A stretch of 64,000 nucleotides of DNA from Leisingera sp. ANG-Vp (GCF_000813725.1 NZ_JWLD01000044.1:88540-152539), one strand, 5' to 3'; positions 1 to 8,106 are shown, counted from the stretch's first letter. Numbers and translations: made by a program. The notes: generated by a model not told the origin, from the letters alone.

Positions 1-1219
1 CCTCGATGCCATCGGCATCCGCGCGCAGCACAGCTACAGCCTGCCCCTGCGGCTGCGGTGCAGCAGGTTCGCCAGCCAATGCCGGGTCTTGTGCAGCCGG
101 TTCGGCCCCGGCGGCGTCCGCAGCATCCTGTGACGGGGCAACGGCTTCTGCTGCTTCCGTCTCAACGGAGGCCGCGCTCTCCTCCACGGCAGCGGGCGTG
201 CTTTCAGACTGGTCCGCCGCCGGGCTGTCCGCAGGCTCCGAAACGGCAGCAAGTTCTTCGCCTGCAGCAGGCTGTTCTGCCCCGGCAGCAACGTCTTCCT
301 GAACCGCTCCGGCTGCAGCTGGCGCATCCGGTTCGGCTGTTTCAGCCGCAGCCGTTTCGGCAGGCTGTTCCTCGGGCACGGCCGCAACCGGGCTCACCGG
401 CGCCAGAATAAACGACGCGCCTGACGTGCTTTTCTGCCCGTCGTGTTCAGCCAGCAGCGAGACCACCCGGGCCTCGGCACTTGCCGGGATATTGGTCAGT
501 GAGACAAACTCTCCCCCGGCGGGCACCTCAACCTGTTCCAGAACTTCACCGTCAAGAAGCACCGAGATCCGCACGCCTTCCTGGGCGCGGCCAGCGATCA
601 CCGCCGCTCCTTCGCTGTCGACCCGCACCAGATCCAGTTCCGGCGCCTCAAGAACAAAAATGTCCTCTTTGGCTTCAGGCTCCTGCAGCGCGGGCTCTGC
701 AACCGCTTCGGTCTCTCCGGCAGTTTCGGCCAGGGCAATCTGCTCCCCGGCTTCCACTGAGGCAGCCTCATCCTGAGCTGTTTCCGTTTCATTTCCGCCG
801 GTTAAAGTCTGTTCTTCAGCCACGGCGGCAGAGTCCGTCCCAGCAGGTTCTTCCGCCTCCGGGTCAACTTCTGCCGCTCCGGTTTCTTCCGGCTGGGCTT
901 CCGTGCTTGCAGTTTCAGCCGCCTCCGGCTGTTCCGGCGCCTCCGCAGCCGCGGCAATGTCCGCATCTGCTTCTCCGGACTGGCTCAAGCCGTTGTTTTG
1001 CAACGGCTGCCCGGACTCGTCGCCGTCACCGGTAAACCCGCCGTCATTTGCGGCAGTTTGGCTGCCGCCCTGGCTGCCATCCGCCGCGCCGGGCTCCGGC
1101 TCCCCCGAGCCCAATATCCCCAGCTGAAACAGCACTACGCCGCCCAGCACCACGGCTGTTCCGGCAATACCGCCAAGTGTGAGGGCCCCCAGACCCCCGC
1201 TTCCAGATGCATCCGCCAT
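1..1219 (-). CDS. Acidic, single-pass envelope protein, C-terminus cut (probable LysM-type protein)
   Basis: Reading the minus strand from ATG at 1219 gives 406 residues without a stop, running off the left edge, so only the N-terminal part is present. Residues about 10-35 form one hydrophobic membrane segment. They are followed by a long Ala/Glu/Pro-rich acidic linker, a more ordered block near residues 170-270 (beta-rich, with motifs VIAGRAQEGVRISVLLDGE and VEVPAGGEF, like a small Ig-type domain), and a second acidic linker. In Roseobacters a protein of this build beside a LOG-family gene usually ends in a LysM peptidoglycan-binding domain; that part lies outside the window, so the LysM label is inference. 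It is divergent from the LOG gene at 1344. Confidence 0.7.
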   Translation of the reverse strand, partial: MADASGSGGLGALTLGGIAGTAVVLGGVVLFQLGILGSGEPEPGAADGSQGGSQTAANDGGFTGDGDESGQPLQNNGLSQSGEADADIAAAAEAPEQPEAAETASTEAQPEETGAAEVDPEAEEPAGTDSAAVAEEQTLTGGNETETAQDEAASVEAGEQIALAETAGETEAVAEPALQEPEAKEDIFVLEAPELDLVRVDSEGAAVIAGRAQEGVRISVLLDGEVLEQVEVPAGGEFVSLTNIPASAEARVVSLLAEHDGQKSTSGASFILAPVSPVAAVPEEQPAETAAAETAEPDAPAAAGAVQEDVAAGAEQPAAGEELAAVSEPADSPAADQSESTPAAVEESAASVETEAAEAVAPSQDAADAAGAEPAAQDPALAGEPAAPQPQGQAVAVLRADADGIE

Positions 1220-1343
1220 TGCGATCCCTTCAAGAGTTGCGGAATGTGGCCTTCCGCTTAGTTGAGCAAACCTAGCAATCCCGCTATCACGGGTCAAAAC
1301 ACCAATTGCGTTTCACCTTGAAATTCCACGGAAAGGCTGGCCG

Positions 1344-1895
1344 ATGAGCATCAAATCCGTCTGTGTCTATTGCGGATCCCGCGCCGGCGCGCAGCCCGCT
1401 TATGCCGAAGATGCGCGCGCGTTCGGCGCCCTTCTCGCCGAAAACGGCATGCGGCTGGTCTATGGCGCCGGGGATGTCGGTCTGATGGGCGAGGTTGCCC
1501 GCGCGGCGCAATCAGCCGGGGCCGAGACCTTCGGCGTGATCCCCAGCCACCTGGAGCGGCGCGAGGTCGGCAAATCCGACCTTACATCTTATGTGGTCAC
1601 CGAGACCATGCACGAGCGCAAGAAGGTGATGCTGTGGAACGCTGATGCGGTGGTGGTTCTGCCCGGCGGCGCAGGCTCGCTGGACGAGCTGTTCGAGGCC
1701 CTCACCTGGCGCCAGCTGGGTCTGCATGGCAAGCCGATCGTGATCCTGAACACCGCAGGCTACTGGGACAAGCTGCGCGATCTGCTGTCACAAGTGGTCA
1801 GCGAAGGCTTTGCCGGCCAGGAGACCGCGGATCACCTGATCTGGGCCGACACGCCGGTGGCCGCAATCGCCGCTCTGCGCGACGCCCGCTCCTGA
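1344..1895 (+). CDS. LOG-family (TIGR00730) nucleotide phosphoribohydrolase
   Basis: 183 residues, the usual length for this family. The N-terminus (KSVCVYCGSRAG) is the Rossmann-like nucleotide-binding start, and the LOG signature appears as PGGAGSLDELFEALTWRQLG near residues 110-128, a variant of PGGxGTxxE. Family members cleave nucleoside 5'-monophosphates to base plus ribose 5-phosphate (cytokinin-activating in plants; probably purine nucleotide turnover in bacteria), in the cytoplasm. Start chosen at ATG 1344 with GGAAAGG upstream. Its last 64 bases overlap the 3' end of the convergent rarD gene. The substrate here is unknown. Confidence 0.85.
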   Translation: MSIKSVCVYCGSRAGAQPAYAEDARAFGALLAENGMRLVYGAGDVGLMGEVARAAQSAGAETFGVIPSHLERREVGKSDLTSYVVTETMHERKKVMLWNADAVVVLPGGAGSLDELFEALTWRQLGLHGKPIVILNTAGYWDKLRDLLSQVVSEGFAGQETADHLIWADTPVAAIAALRDARS

Positions 1896-2743
1896 CGCAG
1901 CGCCGAGACCGAAAACACCGCCACCGCGCTCCAGATAAGGGCAAATGCGATGCCATGCCACTGGGTAAAGGGTTCGGCGAAGACCAGCACAGCAACCATG
2001 AACTGCAGTGTCGGGTTCAAATACTGCAGCACCCCCACCGTGCCCAGCCGCACCCTCTTGGCTGCATAGCTGAACAGGATCAGCGGCAGGCCGGTCAGGA
2101 TACCGGAAAACGCCAGCATGGCGGCATCCTGCGGACCCCCCATGAACCCGGCCCCGCCGGTCGTCCAGATCACCGCCAGGGCCACAGGTAGGATCAGCAG
2201 CACCTCTGCCGTCACCGAGACCACCGGCCCCAGCGGCAGTTTTTTCTTGGCGACGCCATAAAGGGCAAAGCTCACGCCAAGGACCAGCGCAATCCAGGGC
2301 GCAACTCCCAGCCCAAAGGCCAGAACCGCAACCGCCAATGCGGCCAGCCCAATGGCCGCGCCCTGCGCGCGGGTCAGCAACTCGCCAAAGACCAGCCGCC
2401 CCAGAAGCACGCTGAGCAGCGGAAAGATGTAGTAGCCGAGGCTCGCCTCAGTTGCATGCCCCGTCTGTACTGACGAGATGAATACAAACCAGTTGAGAGA
2501 GATCATCGCGGTCGCACAGATCAGAAGCAAGGCATGGCGCCAGCTGCTCAGGGCAGCAATCAAGGCATCAATCCGCCCCTGGGCCAGCAAAACTCCTGCA
2601 AAAAACAGGAAGGACCACAGCACACGGTGCGACAGCACCTGTTCGGGCGGCACATGCGACAGCGCCTTGTAATAGATCCCGGACAGCCCCCAGACCACGC
2701 AGGCTGCAATCATTGCCAGGATGCCTTTGGCCGACTCATTCAT
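1832..2743 (-). CDS. rarD: EamA-family permease RarD
   Basis: 303 residues from ATG 2743 (MNESAKGILAMIAACVVWGL); an upstream in-frame ATG at 2791 would add 16 polar residues and is less likely. About ten hydrophobic segments and the early motif GLSGIYYKALSHVPPEQVLSHR are typical of RarD, a drug/metabolite superfamily inner-membrane exporter whose natural substrate is not settled. The 3' end overlaps the convergent LOG gene by 64 bp, so the last 21 codons are read on both strands. The MarR gene lies 82 bp upstream on the same strand and may share a transcript. Confidence 0.85.
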   Translation of the reverse strand: MNESAKGILAMIAACVVWGLSGIYYKALSHVPPEQVLSHRVLWSFLFFAGVLLAQGRIDALIAALSSWRHALLLICATAMISLNWFVFISSVQTGHATEASLGYYIFPLLSVLLGRLVFGELLTRAQGAAIGLAALAVAVLAFGLGVAPWIALVLGVSFALYGVAKKKLPLGPVVSVTAEVLLILPVALAVIWTTGGAGFMGGPQDAAMLAFSGILTGLPLILFSYAAKRVRLGTVGVLQYLNPTLQFMVAVLVFAEPFTQWHGIAFALIWSAVAVFSVSALRQERASRRAAIAATGVSAQIR

Positions 2744-2825
2744 GGACTGCCCTCCCCGCCAACGCATGAGCGCCGCGCGGGCCGGTTGCAAGCCTCAATC
2801 GTGCCTGCCCCATTGGAAAGGCGCG

Positions 2826-3329
2826 TTAATCCCTGGCCCGCTCAACCACCGCCGCCAGGCGTAAGACCTGATTGTGCACCGCATCCAGATCCCCGGCGGC
2901 CAGCGCCTGGAAGTGGCTCTTGTCCACCTCGCCCACCTTGTCCATTACCTGCTCGGCCAGCACCTGCCCGGCCCCGGTCATCCGGACAATCCGGCTGCGC
3001 CCGTCCTGCGGGTTCGGCACCCGCTCCACCGCGCCGCGCCGCTCCAATTCAATCAGCACCTTGGTCATTCCGCCCGAAGTCAGCAGCGCCGACCGGTACA
3101 GCTCTGTCGGCGTCATTTGCCGCGGCGGTTCGTAGGCTCTCAGCGTCACCAAAACCTCAAAGGCGGCGGGGGTCAGGTTGAATTCCGCCAGCACCTGGTC
3201 AGTGCGGGCCCGGATCAGCTCTCCAATCCGGATCAGCGCAATTGCCATCCGGGATTGCGCACAGGCCGCCTCCGGCCAATGCGCCCCGATCCGGTCCAGC
3301 AGGTCTTGTACAGGATATGCGTCAGTCAT
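2826..3329 (-). CDS. MarR-family transcriptional regulator
   Basis: 167 residues from ATG 3329 (MTDAYPVQDLL). The winged-helix core is visible around residues 60-125: LTPAAFEVLVTLRAYEPP, then LLTSGGMTKVLIELERRGAVERVPNP and the wing DGRSRIVRMT. MarR proteins bind as dimers to short inverted repeats and usually release DNA on binding a small ligand. The gene is divergent from an adenine deaminase gene at 3415, and the 85-bp gap holds two CTTTC-CA-GAAAG palindromes, so it probably represses itself and the deaminase gene. The ligand is unknown; a purine would fit the context. Confidence 0.9.
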   Translation of the reverse strand: MTDAYPVQDLLDRIGAHWPEAACAQSRMAIALIRIGELIRARTDQVLAEFNLTPAAFEVLVTLRAYEPPRQMTPTELYRSALLTSGGMTKVLIELERRGAVERVPNPQDGRSRIVRMTGAGQVLAEQVMDKVGEVDKSHFQALAAGDLDAVHNQVLRLAAVVERARD

Positions 3330-3357
3330 AGGCCCTCCTGCCGTCACCGTAGATTTA

Positions 3358-3371
3358 CCTTTCCAGAAAGG
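3358..3371. promoter_or_regulatory. Putative MarR operator 1
   Basis: Perfect inverted repeat CCTTTC-CA-GAAAGG in the marR/adenine deaminase divergent gap. It shares the core CTTTCCAGAAAG with the second site 29 bp away. Assignment to the adjacent MarR protein is by position and symmetry only. Confidence 0.65.
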
Positions 3372-3385
3372 CAATTCCGCTTTAT

Positions 3386-3401
3386 ATCTTTCCAGAAAGA
3401 T
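3386..3401. promoter_or_regulatory. Putative MarR operator 2
   Basis: Perfect inverted repeat ATCTTTC-CA-GAAAGAT, 14 bp upstream of the deaminase ATG and just before its Shine-Dalgarno AAGGAG. Binding here would block deaminase transcription or translation start. It has the same core as operator 1. Confidence 0.7.
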
Positions 3402-3414
3402 AAAAGGAGCTGCC

Positions 3415-4443
3415 ATGACCGCCCTCGCCAATGCCCTGATCGACACCCTGCCCAAAGCCGAACTGCATCTGCACATCGAAGGCACCCTGGAACCTGAAAT
3501 GATGCTGGCGCTTGCCAGGCGTAACAAGGTTGAGCTGCCTTACAAAGATGTCGAAGAAATTCGCAAAGCATATGATTTCAACTGCCTGCAGGACTTTCTT
3601 GACCTCTACTACCAGGGCATGTCGGTGCTGCTGACCGAGCAGGACTTCTACGACCTCACCTGGGCCTACCTTCTGCGGGTCCAGGCCGACGGCCTGACAC
3701 ATGTCGAGATGTTCTTTGACCCACAGGCGCATACCGGCCGCGGCGTCGCCTTTGAAACCGTACTCGGCGGCATCACTTCCGCGCTGGAGGATGCCCGCAA
3801 GGAGATGGGCATCACTTCCAAGCTGATCATGTGCTTCCTGCGCCATCTGCCCGAGGACGAGGCCTTTGACGCCCTTTCCTGCGCCTGCAAGCACAAGGAC
3901 CATATCTTTGGTGTCGGGCTCGACAGCACCGAACAGGGCCATCCGCCCGCCAAGTTCGCCCGCGTGTTCGAGGCTGCCCGCAACGAAGGCTTCACCCCGG
4001 TTGCCCATGTTGGAGAGGAAGGCACTGCCGAAAACGTCCGCGAAGCACTGGATATCCTGAAAATCGACCGGGTCGACCACGGCAACCATGCACTGGACGA
4101 CCCTGCCGTAACCCGCCGCCTGGCAGAGCAGCAGACCCCGCTCACCATGTGCCCGATCTCCAACTGGCGGCTGAAGGGCATCCCCTCCCTGTCTGCCAGT
4201 CCGGTAAAAAAGGCCTTGGACGCGGGCCTTCTGGTCACCGTGAACTCGGATGACCCTTCCTATTTCGGCGGCTACCTGAATGACAACTACCGCGCCGTGC
4301 ACCAGCATCTGGACCTGAGCGAACAGGAGATCGTGACGCTGGCCAGAAATTCCTTTGCCGGCTCTTTCCTGACAGACGCCGAGAAACAGGCCCAGCTCGA
4401 CAAGATCGACGCCCAATGCGGGACTTTGAAAAACCGCCTCTGA
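3415..4443 (+). CDS. Adenine deaminase (adenosine deaminase superfamily)
   Basis: 342 residues from ATG 3415, chosen for the AAGGAG ribosome site and because upstream in-frame codons run through the operators. The zinc-binding start LHLHIEGTLEPEMM gives His18 and His20. Further superfamily marks are VAHVGEEG, HGNHALDD and NSDDPSYFGG. The stretch FNCLQDFLDLYYQG and the FFDPQAHTGRG motif match the adenine-specific subfamily (Aah1-like, EC 3.5.4.2: adenine to hypoxanthine plus ammonia) better than adenosine deaminases, so I favour adenine as substrate; that choice is from memory of the family. It is followed by a bidirectional terminator and probably controlled by the MarR protein upstream. Confidence 0.85.
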   Translation: MTALANALIDTLPKAELHLHIEGTLEPEMMLALARRNKVELPYKDVEEIRKAYDFNCLQDFLDLYYQGMSVLLTEQDFYDLTWAYLLRVQADGLTHVEMFFDPQAHTGRGVAFETVLGGITSALEDARKEMGITSKLIMCFLRHLPEDEAFDALSCACKHKDHIFGVGLDSTEQGHPPAKFARVFEAARNEGFTPVAHVGEEGTAENVREALDILKIDRVDHGNHALDDPAVTRRLAEQQTPLTMCPISNWRLKGIPSLSASPVKKALDAGLLVTVNSDDPSYFGGYLNDNYRAVHQHLDLSEQEIVTLARNSFAGSFLTDAEKQAQLDKIDAQCGTLKNRL

Positions 4444-4449
4444 AATGCA

Positions 4450-4477
4450 AAACGCCCGGCCAAACGGCCGGGCGTTT
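4450..4477. terminator. Bidirectional terminator between deaminase and sodB
   Basis: Stem AAACGCCCGGCC / GGCCGGGCGTTT with a four-base AAAC loop lies between two convergent genes. It has a short T run in either direction. Confidence 0.85.
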
Positions 4478-4497
4478 CAAATTCCATGATCCCAGGA

Positions 4498-5097
4498 TTA
4501 CATCCGCGAAGCGACGTTCTCCCAGTTCACCAGGTTGTCCAGGAAGTTGGTCAGGTAAGCCGGGCGCTTGTTGCGGAAATCGATGTAGTAGGAGTGCTCC
4601 CACACGTCGCAGCCCAGCAGTGCGGTCTGGCCAAAGCACAGCGGGTTCACGCCGTTTTCGGTCTTGGTCACGGCCAGCGAGCCGTCTGCGTTCTTGACCA
4701 GCCAAGCCCAGCCGGAGCCGAACTGGCCCGCGCCTGCAGCGGAGAACTGCGACTTGAATTCGTCAACCGAGCCGAAGGATTCCACCAGGGCCTTCTCCAG
4801 CTCACCCGGCATCGCGCTCTCGCCCGGGCCCATCATTTCCCAGAACTGGTTGTGGTTCCACAGCTGGGAGATGTTGTTGAAGATGCCGTTCTGGGCAACC
4901 GCGCTGGCGTCGTATGTGCCGGTGATGATCTCTTCCAGCGATTTGCCTTCCCACTCGGTGCCGGCGATCAGCTTGTTGCCGTTGTCGACATAGGCCTTGT
5001 GGTGCAGGTCGTGGTGGTATTCCAGGGTCTCGGCCGACATGCCTTTGGCAGCCAGAGCGTCATGTGCATAAGGAAGATCGGGAAGTTCAAAAGCCAT
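4498..5097 (-). CDS. sodB: Iron superoxide dismutase
   Basis: 199 residues from ATG 5097 (MAFELPDLPYAHDAL), normal SodB length with no signal peptide, so cytoplasmic. Metal ligands are visible: His28 in EYHHDLHHKAYV, His in LWNHNQFW, and Asp/His in DVWEHSYYID. Gln in NNISQLWNH sits where iron-type enzymes carry it, supporting Fe rather than Mn. It dismutates superoxide to oxygen and peroxide. It stands alone, convergent with the deaminase gene, with 180 bp of non-coding upstream sequence before the secreted-protein array. Confidence 0.95.
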   Translation of the reverse strand: MAFELPDLPYAHDALAAKGMSAETLEYHHDLHHKAYVDNGNKLIAGTEWEGKSLEEIITGTYDASAVAQNGIFNNISQLWNHNQFWEMMGPGESAMPGELEKALVESFGSVDEFKSQFSAAGAGQFGSGWAWLVKNADGSLAVTKTENGVNPLCFGQTALLGCDVWEHSYYIDFRNKRPAYLTNFLDNLVNWENVASRM

Positions 5098-5276
5098 TTG
5101 GGCCCCCTGTGAAATAAGTTTGCGTTCCTGCGCAGATACATGCTGTGTGTGCGCTATCAGGTCAAGGGCCAAGACAGCAAATCCGCACAAGGTCTATGTG
5201 CATATTTCAACCATTCCGGAAAGTCCGGTTCGGCAGAGAGCCAGCCGCTTTTTCTGCCTTGGGTCAGATCCGATGA

Positions 5277-5723
5277 TTACCGTTTCCGCTTTCCGGATAC
5301 TGACTGACCACAGATGATGTGGCCGCCTTGCCGGGTATCCGAAAACACGGCCACGGCCGCATGAATTCGGCCTTTGCCCGATTCCGGATCAAAATCTGCC
5401 CGGTAGGAAGCTGCAGTCCTTCGTCCACTAGAGGTCGGCAGGTTCAGCCGCCATCTAAACCTCAGCATTCCATTTCTTCGCTGCTTCACCGGGACCACCA
5501 CCGGGCCGCCTTCGCTTTCCCAGATATAGGGATCAGAGACCTCGACGTTTTCAAAACTGTCTAGAAACGTCAGGGAAGTCTTGCGGGGCACCCAGTTGCC
5601 GTATCCGTAAGTGTCAATCTTGCAGTTGAAAACCTCACCAAGCTCTGCAGCCCGGCTTTTTTCTGCCAACCCAGCCGTCAGTAGCAAAGACACCCCTAAG
5701 ATCGGGAAAACAAGTTTCAACAA
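5277..5723 (-). CDS. Small secreted protein, member 1 of a five-gene paralogous array
   Basis: 148 residues with a Sec signal peptide (MLKLVFPILGVSLLLTAGLA, cleavage probably after SRA). The mature part keeps family marks: an early cysteine (VFNCKI), a WVP motif (GNWVPRKTSL), an RFRW block where paralogs have L-W, and a Y-x-A-x-F block (SYRADFDPE). A late cysteine (IICGQ) replaces the PRGxGxC ending of the other copies, making this the most diverged member. It lies 16 bp downstream of member 2 on the same strand. No known domain recognised; probably periplasmic or extracellular with one disulfide. Confidence 0.75.
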   Translation of the reverse strand: MLKLVFPILGVSLLLTAGLAEKSRAAELGEVFNCKIDTYGYGNWVPRKTSLTFLDSFENVEVSDPYIWESEGGPVVVPVKQRRNGMLRFRWRLNLPTSSGRRTAASYRADFDPESGKGRIHAAVAVFSDTRQGGHIICGQSVSGKRKR

Positions 5724-5739
5724 TATGCGTCTTTCTTTT

Positions 5740-6231
5740 TCATATCTGTTTTGACGATAACGCTCTATTTGCGACTCGCGTCTGCGAAACGTCGGCGCTC
5801 GCCCCTGTGGTTATCCCTTGTGTCACCTTGCATTTGCCGCGCCCGCGCGGAGCGTTGCGGAACTCTGCTAGATGCGCGCGGACTGACAGTGTCTGGGTCT
5901 GCTTGTTCAGAACCCCGTAATACTGCGCTTTTGCAGTCGTGTTCACATTGCCGACAGGGATGCCGTCGACATACCAGGCCAAATCAACTGCCTTTTCGCT
6001 GCGCGGCGTTACTTTCCCGGCAATCGGCTCACCATACACCGTGTGAATGATGCCATCGTATACTTCGACAACCTGTTCCTGGCTGTCGAGCGAAACTATG
6101 ATCCGGGGCGCAATCCAGCCATTGTTTGTAAACACTTTGATATCGCAATCAAATGTAGTTGTGCCGTCGCCGGCAAATGCTGCGGTCACGGAGGACAGCA
6201 CCAGGGATGCCGCCAGAAAAATACGCTTCAT
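5740..6231 (-). CDS. Small secreted protein, member 2 of array
   Basis: 163 residues; signal peptide MKRIFLAASLVLSSVTAAFA. The mature protein begins GDGTTTFDCDI and carries the family pattern: first Cys, GWIAP, VYDGIIHTVYGEPI, L-x-W, and the ending PRGRGKCKV with the second Cys. The block YDGIIHxVYGEPIA is shared almost exactly with member 4, so these two are close paralogs. A polar tail of about 25 residues follows the last Cys. Function unknown; exported. Confidence 0.8.
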   Translation of the reverse strand: MKRIFLAASLVLSSVTAAFAGDGTTTFDCDIKVFTNNGWIAPRIIVSLDSQEQVVEVYDGIIHTVYGEPIAGKVTPRSEKAVDLAWYVDGIPVGNVNTTAKAQYYGVLNKQTQTLSVRAHLAEFRNAPRGRGKCKVTQGITTGASADVSQTRVANRALSSKQI

Positions 6232-6331
6232 GAGTTATTTCCGTCGTTCTATATCAACGTTTTGATGTAATAAGCAGTCGCCCAGTGCAAGAGCTAATTG
6301 CCCTCTAGCCGTTCTGGCCGCCCCATCCCTA

Positions 6332-6769
6332 TCAGCCTGCGTCGATCCGCGCCAGCTGCGACATGGTACGCTGCATTCGGCAGCTTCCTGAACCGCGCGG
6401 CAGCTGGGCATCCGCAGCGGTCAGCACCGACTGAATGCTCATTTTCCGGTTGGCCGTGTTCAGCACCGCCCGGAACCGCGGCTCAGCCCGGCTTTCGCCG
6501 GGGGAAACCGCCAGCCCGGGCAGCGACCAGCTAAGCCCATAAGATGTGGCGCTGCGTTTCACCACCCTGGCGGGAGCAGACACGCCAAAGGCTGCATCTT
6601 CTACATCAGCCGTCGAAAAATCCTCAGAGAAATGAACGGTGATCCGGGCCGGGATCCAAGACGCCCCGGAGAGCGGTTTCAGGTCGCAGCTATAGCTGGT
6701 TCCTGCCAGCGCGCCCGTGCCGGCAAGCGTTAAAACCAATGCCAGCGCCCCGCAGTTCGGCACACTCAT
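6332..6769 (-). CDS. Small secreted protein, member 3 of array
   Basis: 145 residues; hydrophobic leader (GALALVLTLAGTGALA), with an unusually uncharged N-region in the start chosen at 6769. The mature part has SYSCDL, SWIPARITVHF, LSWSLPG, FRAVLNTANRKM and PRGSGSCRM, so both cysteines and the WIP and PRGxGxC motifs are kept. It is higher in GC than members 4 and 5. Function unknown. Confidence 0.75.
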   Translation of the reverse strand: MSVPNCGALALVLTLAGTGALAGTSYSCDLKPLSGASWIPARITVHFSEDFSTADVEDAAFGVSAPARVVKRSATSYGLSWSLPGLAVSPGESRAEPRFRAVLNTANRKMSIQSVLTAADAQLPRGSGSCRMQRTMSQLARIDAG

Positions 6770-7073
6770 CAGATGCCCCCCAAAACCCTCTCACACGGCC
6801 GCGCCCCGAACCGGGAAACGGCTAAAAATCAATCTGTTGCAATCACTGCAAAGGTCGTTTTCCAGAGTCTGTTCCAGCGGAAATTGCGGCGCTCCGGATG
6901 TCTTTCAGCCACCGTAAATGACGCGCCATGGCGTCACAAGCAAAAAGCGAGTGACAATTTTATTAAACACCCGTGTCATATTCCGGGCTCGCAGCGCCGA
7001 AGCAAAGCAGTTGCCTGCCCCTTGGGACGACCGGACCGGGGCGGTTAAAGTCCGGTCCGGCAGACGACAGCCC
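6770..7073. other. Intergenic gap in the secreted-protein array
   Basis: 304 bp between members 3 and 4. It holds a lower-GC stretch near 6925-6985 that probably contains the member 3 promoter (minus strand). I see no gene, repeat or clear terminator. Confidence 0.5.
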
Positions 7074-7496
7074 TTAGCCTTCGCTAAGACTGCATTCCCC
7101 GATTCCGCGCGGCTGTGCCACATCCATGCCGTTGTACAAGACACTCATGTGCAGCTTCTTTTTCTTTACGTTGAACAGCGCTCTGAAATGGCCGTCGATC
7201 GTATGGACGCCATTGGACAAAGGAACATTGTTCACCGTCCAGGTCAGTTCGAAGATCCGCGCGTTGCGCTGGCTGACAGACGCAGCGATGGGTTCGCCAT
7301 AGACCTCATGAATGATGCCGTCATACACATGCGCGCCCTCACGGCCGTCGCCCATGATCACGGCAACTTTGGGGGATATCCAGCCGATTGTCGTGTAAGG
7401 CGTCATATCGCAGATGAATGTTTCTTTTGCTTGCGCGGCAGAGGCTCCAATCGCAAAAGCCGCAACTGAAGCCAGAGTTTTTAGTATCTTCCGCAT
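7074..7496 (-). CDS. Small secreted protein, member 4 of array
   Basis: 140 residues with a clean signal peptide (MRKILKTLASVAAFAIGASA, cleaved after AQA). The mature protein starts KETFICDM and shows GWISPKVAV, VYDGIIHEVYGEPIA, FELTWTVNNVP, FRALFNVKKKKL and PRGIGECSL. The KETF(I/V)CD start and the FNxKKxKL and PRGIGxC blocks are shared with member 5, suggesting a recent duplication of these two. Function unknown. Confidence 0.8.
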   Translation of the reverse strand: MRKILKTLASVAAFAIGASAAQAKETFICDMTPYTTIGWISPKVAVIMGDGREGAHVYDGIIHEVYGEPIAASVSQRNARIFELTWTVNNVPLSNGVHTIDGHFRALFNVKKKKLHMSVLYNGMDVAQPRGIGECSLSEG

Positions 7497-7677
7497 TCTT
7501 TAGCTCACCTCATTCCGCAAAAAAATTCTGCGCTTCCAGCTGGAGAAAGCCAGCTCGCTATTGATTAATGGCAGCCCACGGCTGCTTTATTCGAAATCAG
7601 AGAATTTCACCTGGCCCGGTTCAATTCAAGCTTGTACTTCATCCGGTTCTGATTTTTTGACCAATTACTGAGCTGCA

Positions 7678-8106
7678 TCAGGTGTCCGTCAGTTTGCACT
7701 TGCCGATACCGCGCGGTTCAGGCCCGTGCATTCCCGGGAACAGCACATCCATGAACAGCTTGTTCTTCTTGAAGTTAAACATTGCCTCGTAAAACACATT
7801 GCCACGATGGGTGTTCTTCCAGCGCGGGACGTCTTCCAGTGTCCAGAAAAGCTTCACTGTTGCAGCAGAGCGAGGTTTCACAGTTACGTTTATTTGCCCG
7901 CCGTAGCGTTTGCCGATCAACCGGTCGTGAACCTTCGCCGTGGCCCGGCTGTCCCCGAACTCAACCGTAATGGTCTCAGGGATCCACTGCTCAAGCAGCG
8001 GCGCATATGTTGTCACGTCGCAAACGAATGTTTCTTTTGCCTGCGCGGCCTGCGCTCCAATCGCAAGAGATGCTGCGCTCAGCTATGCTGCAAATGTTCT
8101 TGTCAT
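7678..8106 (-). pseudogene. Small secreted protein, member 5 of array, with amber stop in its signal peptide
   Basis: From ATG 8106 the frame reads MTRTFAA, then TAG (8083-8085), then LSAASLAIGAQAAQAKETFVCDV and onward to the normal family ending EPRGIGKCKLTD, with no other stop. The stop is codon 8, inside the leader; without it this would be an intact 142-residue paralog. An internal ATG at 8016 could make a 112-residue product, but it would lack the leader and the first cysteine. Either the gene is dead, the stop is suppressed, or the base is a sequencing error. The mature part shows no decay, so the change is recent or the call uncertain. Confidence 0.75.

Noticed and set aside
1-411. Ala/Ser/Pro-rich plus-strand frames at the left edge
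   Set aside because: They are shadows of the acidic Ala/Glu/Pro linkers of the minus-strand protein at 1-1219.
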